A DNA stretch of 64,000 bases from Micropterus salmoides. Lineage: Eukaryota; Chordata; Actinopteri; Centrarchiformes; Centrarchidae. The notes below the pieces were generated by a model. That model was not told where the DNA came from. It was given only the letters and a program-made list of their open reading frames with translations, and did not search any database. This document shows positions 26,501 through 38,115 of this stretch, in pieces. The stretch is taken from positions 14,745,403-14,809,402 of the forward strand of contig NW_024040040.1 in NCBI RefSeq assembly GCF_014851395.1. Direction: 5' to 3'. A program made the translations under genes and the position numbers. Each line of letters opens with the position of its first letter. Positions within the stretch are counted from its first letter, which is position 1.

Positions 26501-29500
26501 TGGAGATATGTAATATTTATTGGCAGTTTCATGCTTATGCTGCATCTATACCACAGGAAACAGAAGATAGAATGAAACAGAAACAGATCCCAAAATATTA
26601 TTGTATATTTAAAAAAAAGAATCTGCTCCTTTTCCAACAATCTAGCATTCACAATAACAAGAGATTTTTAGACATTATTTTTCTATTTCTATTTACTTTG
26701 TCTTTGTTTATTGAACAGAATGTGAAGTTTCAAATGTGCTTAAAAACAGGTTGTATGTATTGACACTAGAAGATCAAATCTGTGTCCCAAACCTGCTTGG
26801 AAAGTTAAAGAAATCAGCCTCCTGGATTTACAATAAAGCAATGGCGGTAAACCACACAGACAGAAAACCAATAAATGTTCTTGTGCCTTTGTATTATTTC
26901 AGTTTCTCTTTTTCAGTCTCGAGCTTTCATTCCTTCTGTCCACTCTTTTCTTTGGTCATCAGGTTGGGGTGAATGGACAGAGTGGGGGGACTGTGATGAG
27001 GAGGGTCTGCAGCATCGCACTCGTCGCTGTGGTGAGGACCAGGAGGCTGAGGCCCGTCTCTGCCAGGGCAACATCACCCAGTCTAGGCAGTGCCAGCCTC
27101 ATGAGGTGCCAGGTAAGCACATGCTTTTATTAGTAAATTGCTGGAACAAGTTTTCTGCAAATAGTCTGCAGACAGCTGCTGATATAAACTGGAAAAATCC
27201 AGTTAGTCATACAAATGTTTAATCAGACAGTGAATGCTGACTTGTTCACTCCGTGTAGAAATTAAAATAAATAATGATTTAAAGGAGATGTCAGCATTCT
27301 GCCTACTTCCAGAACAGTGAAGCCTTTGAGAGAAATTAATTGGTCTAGTCATTTTTGTTGTTTGATCTTTTGGAGCTGCAGTGATTTTACTTCACTACAT
27401 TTTTTTCTCTCTCTGTTTTCATTTCTGTCTGTCCGTCTCTCCCCAGTCATTTTACCCGGACAGGAGGACACGAGCTGTGGAAGTGAGTAAGAATAAGTGA
27501 TGTCTCTTAAATGATTATACTTTGTTCCCATCTCACACACACCTCCTGTATATGTGGGCTCCTCTGTTTTATGCCTTCAATCTCCTGTTATATCCAGAGT
27601 AAATCTATTTTATGTTTAATTTCAGTCTCTGAAAATGTAGCAACATCTAGTTATTGTTGCAAAGTTACAAAGTTATTGGCAGTTGGTAACATATTGACTT
27701 TTGCTTGTGGCATCAGACTGGGCAAACTGTAGAGTCAGAATTGCCCTTTTGATGAAGTCAGATAGCAGCTACACAGTGACATCAAGTCCCAGTATAATGA
27801 AGGTTTCTCCTTCACTGCCAGATCCCTGAAATGTTGTCTAGAGCCACCATTAAGATTTTCCTGACATTGACACCTGATAAACGTTTGATTTGCTGTGGAT
27901 ATTCATGGCCTCCAGTGGATGATGTTTGCCCACTCTTGAAAGTACCATCAGTCCACAATTTCTGCTGTACACAATAAATGTCAACATCTCATTTTAAAAA
28001 GGTTATGATCTTTCCTGTAGTGTCCCCCTGAAGTAAAATGGTCAATTTTGAATTGCATTGACCGTCCACTCTGGCTATCCATACTTGAGGTCTCCATTAT
28101 GATAGTTTGTCATTCAACACGGTCATGCTTTCCAGAGGATCTCTACCCAAATTGGTCGATAACATGACCCTTCTTCTAGTTCCATTTTTAGACCATATGA
28201 TCGACTTTGCGTACCATATAATGAATTTGGATGAAGTTTATGGTGAATATTCATGGTCCCGTGAGGATGAACCCCATTGCTTTGATCATTTCATCATGTT
28301 ATAGGCTGATTACCATGTTATTTGTTGAGCACATTCAGGTTCCTCAGAGGAAGAAACTTAAGCTGATAAGTTCACTGAATTGCCATTTCGTTTCCACTTC
28401 ATTATTTTGTCTAAAATTGCGTCATGTTAGCTGTTTGCGAGGGGTTGTTATTGTCCCTAACCAATCAGTAATGACCAATTTATCTGTCTCATCTAGGTCA
28501 TTTTTATTATTTCGCCCATTCCTGACTACAAACCTCTTATTGGCTCAGTTGTGTTTCCATCCAGTGAAACAGCTGCCAATGAGCACATCACCAAGTCTAT
28601 TTGAACCACTAAAACATAAATGAGATGTTCAGCTATTCAGAGGTTTCAGAGGAACCAGACTAGGAAAACCTCTTAAAGTTGTTCATTCAATGACTTGTTG
28701 AGTGTAATGAAGAATTTAGCCTCCAACGGCCTCTTGCATAACAGGAGTTTTCATCTTGTTACACAGAAGCATTATGTTTCTAAAGCCTGCCCTCAAATCT
28801 GCCTCATTCCAGCTCAAAGGTTTACACCACCTACTACATAGACTCCTCGGGGTTATATCATATCTATAATCTCCTTGCTGCAAATGTTAATTGTTTCAGC
28901 TAATTTCTCCATATGATCCGAACCCAGTCCCTATCAACAACAATTAGTCTACATGTTTCAGTCTTCAGTGCCCCCATTTGTCTCATCTTCTCTCTTTCCC
29001 TTCTTCCCCTCCAACCCCTCTGTTCCCAGCCTTTACTTTGTTCCAGTTGGTAGCTGTGGGCTCAGCCAGTTTCTTTGCCGCAGCGTTACTGTCAGCGCTT
29101 GCCTACTCCTACTGCCACCACCTGAACCGACCATCAGCAGAGTCATCAGTCATCCACCCCAGCACACCCAACCACCTTACCTACAACAAGCGGGGCAACG
29201 CCACGCCAAAGAATGAGAAGTACATCCCCATGGAGTTTAAGGTGGGCTGGTTCAATTGTTTGTCATTATATACCTAAATTGTAGGAACAATTGTCTTTAT
29301 TAGACAGTTAAAGAAGAGAGAGACAAGTAAAAGTGAGGAAGAAATGTGACAAAGTAACTGAAGTCTTAGTTTTGGAATGGTGATTATTTTTGTGCCTTTT
29401 ATCTGACAAAAACTTTTCTAAATGTTTCCTCACTACAGACGCTAAACAAGAACAATCTCCACGTAAACGATGAGACGTGCAACCACTTCCCCTCACCGCT

Positions 29501-29600
29501 GCCCTCCAGCAATATGTTCACCACAACCTACTACCCTCCCAGCCTGAGCAAGTATGACTTCCACCCAGACTCCCCCTGCAGGACCTACATGCACAGCTGA
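14403..29600 (+). CDS. sema5b: Semaphorin-5B, 21 coding exons, complete
   Basis: Class 5 semaphorin, a single-pass cell-surface guidance protein acting through plexin-type receptors on axons and other migrating cells (family knowledge). Exons: 14403-14547, 15839-15938, 16044-16089, 16575-16637, 16760-16858, 16938-17151, 17245-17530, 18420-18555, 19143-19350, 20166-20373, 21119-21236, 21481-21665, 21904-22047, 22201-22348, 23170-23395, 24932-25153, 25244-25414, 26963-27112, 27447-27482, 29030-29241, 29439-29600. They sum to 3279 nt, or 1092 residues plus TGA; human SEMA5B is slightly longer, about 1150. All introns are GT-AG and all junctions keep phase. The start ATG follows a hydrophobic leader. 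The 5B rather than 5A assignment rests on the tail (TPNHLTY, TPKNEKYIPMEFK, TLNKNNL, TTTYYPPSL), which fits SEMA5B and not the 5A ending. Whether this is one of two teleost 5b paralogues cannot be decided here. Confidence 0.96.
14700..15040 (+). repeat. GCTTAGC-family dispersed repeat, copy 1
   Basis: Contains GCTTATCTGCTTTCTTGTCG, GATACCACTGTCATG, AATATGAAGCTATATCCAGC, AGTTAGCTTAG and ends CCCAAAATGTCAAACTATTG. The same ordered words occur at about 50690-51050 and, inverted, at about 61500-61890. This is a very common fish MITE/SINE-type family. Confidence 0.75.
18174..18192. repeat. (AAT)n microsatellite
   Basis: About six perfect AAT units in a sema5b intron. Confidence 0.85.
19384..20004. 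mobile_element. MITE with TTAA ends in a sema5b intron
   Basis: Left end TTTAAAGAGGTGGTATTATA and right end ATAATACCACCTCTTTAAA form an inverted repeat of about 20 bp, extending imperfectly a few bases inward. The total length is 621 bp and there is no protein-coding content. TTAA stands at both ends, which is the target site of piggyBac-type transposons, so a non-autonomous piggyBac-like element is the best guess. Confidence 0.75.
21119..21236 (+). other. sema5b: sema5b PSI (plexin-semaphorin-integrin) domain exon
   Basis: This exon carries ARDPYCGWDHKQKRC, the signature of the cysteine-rich PSI domain that follows the propeller in semaphorins. The first PSI cysteine (LERCSSY) lies at the end of the previous exon. 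The stretch then runs through SSNMNQWTQNITECP, matching SEMA5B. Compared with the human protein as I recall it, the segment at the exon junction (AER then QCMEARD) is about two residues shorter, which is ordinary variation. Confidence 0.9.
21481..27112 (+). other. sema5b: sema5b thrombospondin type-1 repeats (seven)
   Basis: Seven exons encode about residues 542-956. TSP-1 begins GGFGPWAPW, TSP-2 GGWTPWSSWGQCSSSCG, TSP-3 LWTAWGPWAHCSGECGGG, TSP-4 the atypical RRNTPWTPWMPVN type, TSP-5 VRWGSWETWSSCSQKCSRG, TSP-6 GAWSCWSSWSQCSATCGGG and TSP-7 GWGEWTEWGDC. The W-x-x-W motifs are the known C-mannosylation type, and the CSxxCG motifs are the O-fucosylation or disulfide type. Seven repeats is the full set for class 5 semaphorins. 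In this family the repeats bind proteoglycans, which makes guidance switchable (family knowledge). TSP-4 lacks the usual CSxTCG core, as in other SEMA5 proteins, so this is not damage. Confidence 0.92.
23705..23790. repeat. Interspersed-repeat tail in a sema5b intron
   Basis: GTAAGTTTATTTATATAGCTC, CTTTCACAGGTCAAAGTCCC and AGAGTGTTAAAA fit a common fish retroelement tail of the 'TTTATTTATATAGC' type. Confidence 0.45.
27447..29600 (+). other. sema5b: sema5b juxtamembrane, membrane segment and cytoplasmic tail exons
   Basis: The last three coding exons are 27447-27482 (only 36 nt, juxtamembrane VILPGQEDTSC), 29030-29241 and 29439-29600. The membrane segment is about residues 972-995 (FQLVAVGSASFFAAALLSAL then AYSYC). 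The tail of about 97 residues holds SAESSVIHPSTPNHLTY, TPKNEKYIPMEFK and TTTYYPPSLSKYDF, conserved in SEMA5B and different from SEMA5A. The protein ends RTYMHS with TGA at 29598-29600. The final dozen residues diverge from the mammalian ending. Confidence 0.93.
28090..28300 (-). repeat. Dispersed repeat 'CTGGGGAC' family, inverted and degenerate
   Basis: TGAATATTCATGGTCCCGTG followed by AGGATGAACCCCATTGCTTTG is the inverted counterpart of the 34945-35080 copy. In the last large sema5b intron. Confidence 0.4.
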
Positions 29601-31384
29601 GGGGAGGCCAGGCTCTAAAAGCAAACCAAGTTCTCATTCAAAACATTTCAAAAGATTTTGATAGATTGTACTGTCGGTCAAGAAAGACACCAAAATCATT
29701 CTTGTGTTGCAGTCTAATTTGTAGATCTGTTAATGAAATCTTAAAAGCTTGGTTAACCCAAATTGCATCCTTTTCTGATATCTTGCCATGCAGATAGTTT
29801 CTGTTTTATTTGCCCAGGTTTTGAGAAATCTCAATGTTTTATGGTATTGACCGAAACTAGAAGAAATTCAGCACCAACATCTCTTTCCAAAAACAGTGTT
29901 TCCTTTATTCTGGATACTCCACAGACCTCCTTGCAAACAGTTTAGTAGGGGCCATTTCTTCAGAAGAAAGTTGTTCCAGTTTACCAATTCTGTGTAGATA
30001 CTCTATGAAATTTATGGCTCTTAATTACATATGTAAAATGTTTTACATCATAAGTTTTTAAATTTCTAAGTTGCTACAGCATGCAGAGTTTAAGGCTTAG
30101 AGCATACACCATATCCACCACATACAATCAAATTATACGCACATGCTATCGCGTCCAACACTTAGGCTGGCACTGTGGAAAAACGTTTGTTAGCCATCTG
30201 AAGGTTTAGTCACATTAGCCTTCCATACAACAAAATTCCCACCTTCACTGAACACGGAAAGCACACTAGTCTATGAGTATGATGCTGCAGTTTGGATTCT
30301 GGTCACGTAATATTCTACAAGATGGTGGACTACGGTGTAAATTCACAGGACAAACTTGAACTAAATTAAAATGAAACCAGCACCTACAGTACAGGTGTCC
30401 CCTTCTACTTACATAACCCACCCTGAGGTTCTCTGTGTGTGTGCTCAGGGCATTGTGGAAGCAGGGTAGGACCCAGAGCTCAAGGCTTTCAGACATTGTA
30501 TGTACCTGGATATCCACCGGACTGAGAAGAGACTCATCTGATGGTTATTGCTTTCGGGCATTTTTGGCATGTGAGGACTCATTACTACTGTATCTTGCTT
30601 GGACACTAGTTAAGTGTGGGCTGTCATCAGTAAAGGCTGATATCTATGAGTAAAAACCACAGATTTCATGCTTCACAGCATGTGAATGGAGCAAAGAAAT
30701 TAACAGAGTTGAAGATTTCTGGCGTATTTGCTTTAATTTTTATGTTTAGCAGAGTCCACATTGGAAAACAACACTGACGAGGACATTTTTGACACACCTC
30801 GCTATGTACTGTACATTGTTGAAAATGTAAGGTTGTCAACTGTTCTGTCAGCAGGTTATATGAATTATTTTAGGGGTGTTCACAGATGTCACCATATCTG
30901 TATCTGCTGAAAACAAAATGATTTGATTTTGTAAATATATGGGGCATTTTTCAGTGTTTCAGTCACACTTCTATTTTCCATCAGGAGTGTTAATGCATTA
31001 TGGTTACTGTTAAAAATTACCCAATATAATACAGCTATGTCTTTATTATCTTTCATGAACACGCCATAAATCAGCCATAGGCTTTTTTTAAAGGATTTCA
31101 CACTTTCAACTGTAGTGCCATGCAAGAAACTCTCAAGTCTCTACATTTTGTTTTATAATGTACTGAAATGAATGGAAATCAAAGGCTGCCCAAAAGCAGG
31201 TGAAACATCTATCAGACTTTTAAATGCAGAAAATGTTATGCAGCAAGGTAATAAGTTCTGATTAGCTATGCTAAACATAAAGTGCACTAAATGTTTTTTT
31301 CTTACATTTCTGAATACAAGTAATAGTGAGCAAATTTGGAGAGAACTAAAAAACACTTTATTTGGACTTTTTACACTCTTTCAT

Positions 31385-31475
31385 GTTCCTCCAGGTGCTC
31401 CAGTTTGCTTCCACAGTCCAAAAACATGTAGGTGAACTAGATACTCTAAAATGAGTGTGAATGACTGTCTACATG
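31385..31475 (+). repeat. SINE-like repeat fragment in the sema5b 3' UTR
   Basis: CTTCCACAGTCCAAAAACAT, GTAGGTGAACTAGATACTC and GAGTGTGAATGACTG match the second half of the repeat family at 12195-12345. Confidence 0.6.
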
Positions 31476-32290
31476 TGTTGCGTATGAGGTATAAATGCTC
31501 ACAGAGTGTGACATTACCTGGATAACTGGTGCTTGTATGAAAATGTTTTTCACATTCCTGTTGCTTGTTTCTGTGCATTATGTAGGCATTATACTTACAT
31601 GAGTGTTACATGTTCCCAGTGACGTACACATTTGGTAATGCCTTTGTTTTAGGGGTCCATAATTTCTGAAGAAAACAATGTAATTTAAAAGAAATTATAG
31701 GGGAAAATAGGAATGTCCTTGATGGAATTGCTTCATTTAAAGCTAAGTAAATACATTTCATATATTCATTCATTTTCCCTCCACTATTAGAAACTTTATT
31801 CTCCATGTATGTTGAATACACCTGCCTGCTGTAAACTAAAGGTATCTTGAGGTTAGGCAAATAATTGGAAGTGTACCAATTGAACATAATCTCTGTTTTC
31901 CCTTGGAAATTATTCTGAAATTACACGTTTTCTACTGCTGACAGCCCAAAGTAGCAGGCTATTAAAGCAACTACGTGCTTAAAAAAGACTCTGCACGCCT
32001 TACCTTTATGAATCTACACATAGGGGCTTTAAATAATATTTGTCCTTTAAAACAAGTTCAAAATGCTGTCGTTTAGGTTTCCTGTCACATTTCAGTGTTA
32101 ATATTTAAGTTACTAGTTGCTGTAAAATATATATTGCATATTGTGTTTCCAAACTGTAAATACCAAGAAATGTATTCAGGTGTTTCTCACAACTTGCAGT
32201 GTAATGTAGCATGAAACAAACAGCCCTGATGATAGGTGTTCATGTTTGGGTGCTTGGGTATGAGTGACTGCATGGGCTGACACTTACATC

Positions 32291-32296
32291 AATAAA
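32291..32296 (+). terminator. Candidate sema5b polyadenylation signal
   Basis: This is a canonical AATAAA hexamer about 2.7 kb after the stop, followed within 20 nt by GT-rich sequence. It is one of two plausible sites; the other is at 32650-32655. Confidence 0.4.
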
Positions 32297-33354
32297 CAGT
32301 ACATGTTTGTGTAAACTGTACAAATATGGTTGTATGTATTTGGCCTAAATAATGGGAATATTCATTTTCAGACAGAAAAGGTTGTGTTTTGTATTCAAAA
32401 GCCTCGACAGCCTTTTTGCTGTGAAGTTGGAAAAACCATTGCACATTGGATACAGAATATCTTCACAATTTGTCAGTGGATCCATAAATGGATTTGTTTT
32501 GTTCGCAAAAGACACTTCTGCTGAATATCATTTATGTGAATATGATTTATGTGAATTTGACTTAACACTGCCTTTTGGACACTGTGAACTTTTGGTACTT
32601 TATATTTTTGTATAATGTGCACTGTAAAAAAAAAAGAAAAAAAAAAAAGAATAAATCAATTTTGGTGCCAATGTTTTGGTTATCCATGCTAAAAGCTTAA
32701 CCACATTTTCACATATATATTTTGACTTTCCTAATCACAAATATTCTCAAAAATATTGTACACTTGCATAGTATCTTTAACTATCTTAACAATCTTGGAT
32801 GAAGACAACTTATAGTGTTTAAAAGAATAATCAAGTATATTAAGGGTAGTAAAACATACCTCACTGATAACACATTTCAAAAGAGTAAAGAAAATATTCA
32901 TGGTTGAGAAACTTTAACAGTTTTACAATTCCAAGAAATAACAAAGATGTAGGGTTCACTGCCAGTAGCTTTTTTTTGTCCAGTCAGACGTTGTTTACAG
33001 TGGTTTTATTTTTTTCTTTTAAGTGGTTTGGCTGATACAGGAGCAGGAGGACAACCGTTACAAGGTGCTCTCCTTAGTGACTTCACTCCCTCAACTTCCT
33101 TTGTGTCTTTAATAATTAACATTGCTTGACAGAAGACAGGCATGCAGGTAAGTCAACAGGTCCACAATATTTTCCTGTGTACCATAGTGATTGTGTTTCT
33201 ATTTTTCATGTAGGTGGGTCAAGAGATCTTTACAGATGAATAATAGAAGCAATGGAAGCACCTGGTGCAGGTAATGGCGGTTTGAATAGATGTAACTAGA
33301 AAAAGTAGTTGTTTATTTATTTACATTAGATAATTTATCATTTAAATTTGCACA

Positions 33355-33545
33355 CTAGCCCACCGATGTCCCACTTGGGGCTAGTTTTCCCACATGGGCC
33401 CCACCTTATCAAATCTATAGTGGCTATAATGCAAATAAATGCAAAGTACCTCAGTACCTTATGTGGTACCTAGGCAAGAGTGCACATGGACACCACTTAG
33501 CCCTTTGGCACCATAGGCCACATAGGCACTCATGGAGCCCACGTG
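33355..33545. repeat. Degenerate CCCAC/GTGGG-rich repeat stretch
   Basis: Repeated short words (CCCACTTGGGG, CCCACATGGGCCCCAC, GCCCACGTGGAC, GGTACC) in alternating orientation suggest an old palindromic minisatellite-type repeat. Confidence 0.4.
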
Positions 33546-33914
33546 GACATAATGCTGCGATATAAATGTCTTTAAATGGGTGATTTCAGAAGAAGGTGGA
33601 ACAGAATTAGATCTGTCGATTGTCCAGTGTTAATTTACTGCTGTCTTTAGCTGACAGTGAGTTTAATGAGATAAAAGGCACTGCTAGGCTCACTTCTTGA
33701 AAATCCTGCCATGGTTGATGCTGCAATCCTGTTTGTGTTTCCACTCGACACTCGGGTCAGCAGCACAGCCTGATCACGACACTAAACAGCTGGTCCCTTG
33801 GTAGAAAAGCCACACCTCACTGCCTGAAGGTACACAACACATACCTGTATAATTAGCAGAGTAAAACACTGCTGAATACACACATGTAACTATGTTTTTC
33901 TGCCTGTGTATGTG

Positions 33915-34000
33915 TTGAAGTGGACTTGTGACCTGTCCTGCATGTATTTCTGTATTTGACACATTGCATGTTGTGATAGACTCCAGTCTTGTATGGACAC
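33915..34000 (+). repeat. Degenerate SINE-like repeat fragment
   Basis: GTGGACTTGTGACCTGTCCTG and TGTGATAGACTCCAG resemble the downstream part of the same repeat family, in diverged form. Confidence 0.35.
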
Positions 34001-34944
34001 TAAAGCTAACTCACTTAAGTATTTTTAATATCTATTTTATGAAAGGTGGATGATGGATGACTAAAAAACAGTGTCTACCCATCTACTGCCAAGTATTTTA
34101 AACCAATTTGTTTTCACATCATTGCTCTGAACAGACTGCACTCCAGCGTTTCTTGTTCATAGTCCAGTGAGCAGCACTGTTCTGCTATCTGGGAGTTGAA
34201 TCTGCTGGTAAAACCACTGGGTCACTCGTGCATTATATTTATTTATTTATTTATCTGAATGTCTTTTTTCCCTGCCATTTAGCAACTGGAAAAAACTGGA
34301 GCAAAAGTCCATAAATATTACACATAGCACAGAAGATGTATTTGAATTCATAAAGGCAGTTTGCTTGTTTCATGCTGCACATAAAACTCAATATCTTAAT
34401 TTAATTAGAAAGGGTCAGTCACCAAGTATAAGTTCAGTCTTATTCTCAGCACCATGGTGTGTTTTTTAAAATTCCTTATAAATTGTTTCTGGAGAAAAAA
34501 CTGAGGAGATCATGAAGGTTTTTACAAAATCACTAAAGCTGGTGATACACTGTATGATTTCTTTAGAGTCAGACTGAAGTACAGCTTCGTTTGGAATTAT
34601 TTGCCGTACAGTGTACAGTGGGGAGTGAGGACCGATAAACTGCTCCAGAACGGCTGATAGACGCTACCATCAGGAAGTTGTGTTGGCTGATGTCAGGTTC
34701 TCACACAGTTGAAGCAGAGCGAGAACTGACTATTTTCAATAGCCAAAAGGGTCCACAGGGGCTAACAGACCTTTTAAATTTCTATTTACATGTACACGGT
34801 GAGCTTTCAGGTTGTGGCTTGACGATCGGACCATACAGTGTGAACACATAAAATGTGAGCTTTGGCTTTACATCACAGACGATTTACTTGTACAGTAGGA
34901 GTTGGAATTAAACAATAACATTTCTAAGATCTGACTGTGTGTGT

Positions 34945-35080
34945 CAGGCTCATATCATTAGGATTCATTCTCTGGGGACGATGACTGTCTGCACAACATT
35001 TCATGGCAATCCATTGAATAGTTACTGAAATATTTCAGTCTGGACCAAAGTGGTGGCCCAACTGACAGACCATGGCTAAA
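34945..35080 (+). repeat. Dispersed repeat 'CTGGGGAC' family
   Basis: CATTAGGATTCATTCTCTGG, GGACGATGACTGTCTGCA, AACATTTCATGGCAATCCA and TTCAGTCTGGACCAAAGTGG form a familiar fish interspersed repeat. A reversed, weaker copy lies at about 28230-28300. Confidence 0.6.
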
Positions 35081-36214
35081 AAGGAAGAAAAACAACTTAA
35101 TCCTCCCACTTTAAACATGGTTAATCCACCAGATTCACAAGATTTGCCTGATCAAAGTATGTCTGAACACTGAAGACATAATAATCCCATGAAACAAAGT
35201 GGGTAATTTTCTTATTTGACAGATATAAAAGTGCTGAGAGTCACAGAGAGCTGCATGACATTTGTCGCTTCTAGGTCTCCATATGTCACATGCTTCTTCT
35301 GTATAAGCCACAAATACAGTTTCTTTTTACTTTTGTTTGTTGTGCAAGTGGACCATGATATTTTTGTCCATGAGAAAGTGCTTCATATGTGGACCATTCC
35401 TACATGTACACAGGTTCAACTGACTACATGGGGGAGATGGCTATATAAAGCATAGTGACAAAGATATTTTGAGGCTGTCCATGTAGCTTTTTTGTCGGAC
35501 AGGTGAGTGCAGAGAAACTCTTGCAGAAAAAGCAAACCAAAGATGTGGACCACTTACTCTCGCCTGAGATCGCCTGATCAACCGCAAAGTGGTCTTGGTT
35601 ATTTTTGCACACCGGAAGGGTTGGAAAAGAAAAACCATAGGTACAAGGCGCTCTAGCTGGCATTGCAGCTTCTCAAAAGGCAGATGTAAAATATGTCTAG
35701 TTATATTTCTGCAGGGCTTCTTGACATGGAAGACAATTTCTGCACCACAGACAAAACAATAATGGTCTCCCAATTCATAGTCTGGATTGTTAGAATGATG
35801 CAGGCAATGAAGGTCCTTCTGAATGCTCGACAACTCCTGCTCATCTTCCACAATAAGATGCACTCCACTGTTTGAGCACTCCTAATCAACTCACAGAGTC
35901 AACTTTCATGCTATCACACCTATATTCAATAGTTCCACTGTTTTAGTTTTGAGACAATATTTCAAAGGTTACCACAGGAAGTGTAAATGTCTAAAGAAGC
36001 AGAGAGCCGCCATTGTGCTTGTAATTTGTTCCCCAAGAAGGTAAAGTATATTTTTATCTTAGCATAACAAAATTGTTTTCTTGTCATAACCAATTAATTA
36101 TCTCAAGAAAATATAGGGTCATTTCAATGAGAATGGAAATATAATCTTGTCATCTAAGAAGTCTTGTTGTTTTCCTGAGAAAACAAGATGATTATCACGA
36201 GAAAATAGAAAGGA

Positions 36215-36570
36215 TGTATTTCTGCAATTAATTGATAAATCGTTTAGTCTATAATGTCCAATGTGACTTATTCATTTTTATAGTTTATAGTACAGTATAC
36301 AACATCACCCTCTAGACCTGCATTTGTTTTTATAGTTAATTGTCTTGTTTTGGTTGACCAAGAGTCCAAATATAAAATGTTATAAACAGTCCAAATTATA
36401 AAAAGAGAGAAAAGCTGAAAATCTTACTTTTTGAGAGGCAGTTAAAAGCATTTACTTGGTATTTTTGCTTGAAAAATTAAAAATCATTAATCAATTATCA
36501 TAACAACTGACAATTATTTAGAATTAACTAATATATTAAATGACTAATTGTTTCAGCTATACTCTCAAGT
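36215..36570. repeat. ATTAATC-type dispersed repeat, copy 1
   Basis: GCAATTAATTGATAAATCGTT at the left and GACTAATTGTTTCAGCTATA at the right are inverted-type ends of a common fish MITE. The interior carries ATAAACAGTCCAAATTATAA. Intergenic. Confidence 0.45.
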
Positions 36571-37559
36571 TCCTACAACCCAAAAGGCAAATCACAATTC
36601 ATAGTTAAATATGCCAAAATATGAGCAGCAGGACATCTTGAGATAATGAAAACACGATTGCAGCCATATCCACTCTTGGCTTCTGTAGATGCCAGTGGTA
36701 AGTCTGAAACAAACTCCACCATACCTGAGTTTAATACAGTGGTGGTATTTCACATAAAATCACATGATGGACAGCAGTGCACCAGGTTAAATGTAAATGC
36801 TTTATATCAACATATGTATTTGCCAACACAGCCGGTTGATTATTTACATGCTTCAGGGGTATTTTCAATGATCTAGTTTGTGTGTATTTATCATTTGAAA
36901 TGTGTCTGTCAACATGATATTTCACTCTTGCACAATATATTGTGGGATATTGATGTTTAGGTCTAAATATTACAAATCAGAAACATCAATAATCCACTAT
37001 TCCTACACAACAAAAGTGAAAGTTTAAACCCCAAACATGATAGTAGAAGCCTGGCTGTTGAAGGTAGAAATACACTGTATTCTTCAATAGGATGCATCAT
37101 TTCAGGTGTCTGTGGATCAACATCACCCTCTAGACCTGCAGCAGTGAAAACACACTTTACACTTTAACACACTCCCAGTTGCTTTAATTTTGATAATGCT
37201 GCCATCTGCTGGGCAAAATGGGAGATGAGTTTCCTGAAGGAAAGAACATGCTGTATTGTGTTGGTACATTACTAACATTAACATCAATTACTATAATAAA
37301 GACACCTTCAAGGCTTAAGTGCTAATTCTTTACTCACTACTTTTTCAAAGCAGCACATATTTGTTTGTTTAATTAAAACATACTGTATGGTTGTTATTGC
37401 TTTATTTGGACTCCTGTGAGCTATGTATTTCATGTCCTATTGAAATTATATTCAAACACAGAAATGCATGCTGACTTTGGGAAGCATTTATTGGGAATTA
37501 ATTGGTTGCAATCCAGACTCCTAAGGTCTAAAGGAAGATTTTTCACAGTCCACTGTCCA

Positions 37560-37750
37560 CAGCACATCTAGCCACACACACAAAGAAGGTGCTGGAACAA
37601 AGTGTTGTGGACTGATGAAACAATGATTCTTTGGCCACACTCACAAGCAGTATGTCTGGGGAAAATAGGATGTGTACAAAGCTTTTAAATAAAAGAACTT
37701 GGCAACATTAAGCATGAGGATGGATCTGACATAAGGGGACAAAGAACAAT
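37560..37750 (+). pseudogene. Degraded Tc1-like transposase fragment
   Basis: One frame reads W-T-D-E-T followed by LWPHSQ-like residues, then the DNA continues with a degenerate match to the part of Tc1-type transposase genes coding for the conserved 'kHGGG' segment (TTAAGCATGAGGATGG). Only this internal fragment is recognisable. It holds the first catalytic Asp region that the 7888-9502 copy has lost, but belongs to a different, older copy. No terminal repeats are seen. Confidence 0.6.
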
Positions 37751-37909
37751 GCAGCTCAGCACACACACTGCAGCACGAGGATACTAAAGCTACACAGAGT
37801 ATTTACTTTTAGACTTGTCTTTGCCTTTTTGTTCTTGTGAATTTATGGATAATTATCTAAATAATAATCTAAAATATCTCAGATAACAACTTTACTTTTT
37901 GGGTGACTT

Positions 37910-37995
37910 TAACCTTTGACAACGGGTGTCAAATCGACATTGTTTCGTTTTAAAGGCTCACAAGCCAAAACGTTTGGGAACCACTGACTTAAGAT
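37910..37995. repeat. Dispersed repeat 'GGTTGGGAACCACT', copy 2
   Basis: GGCTCACAAGCCAAAACG then TTTGGGAACCACTGACTTA; compare 10735-10835. Confidence 0.5.
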
Positions 37996-38115
37996 AACCA
38001 ACAAGACAACAACAACAATATTGGATGTTTTTTCTTCATTTGCTTACAATAAATTGTAGCATAAATCTGTGAATCGTTAATTAGGCTACTGCGTGTTGCT
38101 GGTTTGAGCATAACA

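Larger units (their letters stand above)
14548..29029 (+). other. sema5b introns: content of the longer ones
   Basis: Intron 1 (14548-15838) carries a GCTTAGC-type dispersed repeat at about 14700-15040. Intron 7 (17531-18419) has an (AAT)n run at 18174-18192. Intron 9 (19351-20165) is almost filled by a MITE (19384-20004). Intron 14 (22349-23169) has a 12-bp perfect hairpin at 22615-22645. Intron 15 (23396-24931) has an interspersed-repeat tail at about 23705-23790 and a 12-bp hairpin at 24795-24828. Intron 19 (27483-29029) contains a dispersed repeat at about 28090-28300. Introns 3 (16090-16574), 8 (18556-19142), 10 (20374-21118), 17 (25415-26962) and 18 (27113-27446) show nothing I can name. 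Confidence 0.7.
29601..32310 (+). other. sema5b: sema5b 3' untranslated region (probable extent)
   Basis: AT-rich sequence with no sustained reading frame follows the stop. The best poly(A) signals are AATAAA at 32291-32296, followed by a TG-rich stretch (gtttgtgt), and a second AATAAA at 32650-32655 just after an A-rich tract at about 32622-32649. Either could end the transcript, so the UTR is about 2.7 or 3.0 kb. A SINE-like fragment is embedded at about 31385-31475. The extent is inferred, since no transcript evidence is available. Confidence 0.5.
32660..38115. other. sema5b-cacnb4 intergenic DNA
   Basis: About 5.5 kb, AT-rich. Repeats at about 33355, 33915, 34945, 36215, 37560 and 37910. 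A minus-strand open frame of about 150 codons (about 35441-35890) is discussed under findings. No gene supported. Confidence 0.6.

Noticed and set aside
29763..32615. Small frames after the sema5b stop
   Set aside because: They lie in the 3' UTR and lack any sign of coding selection.
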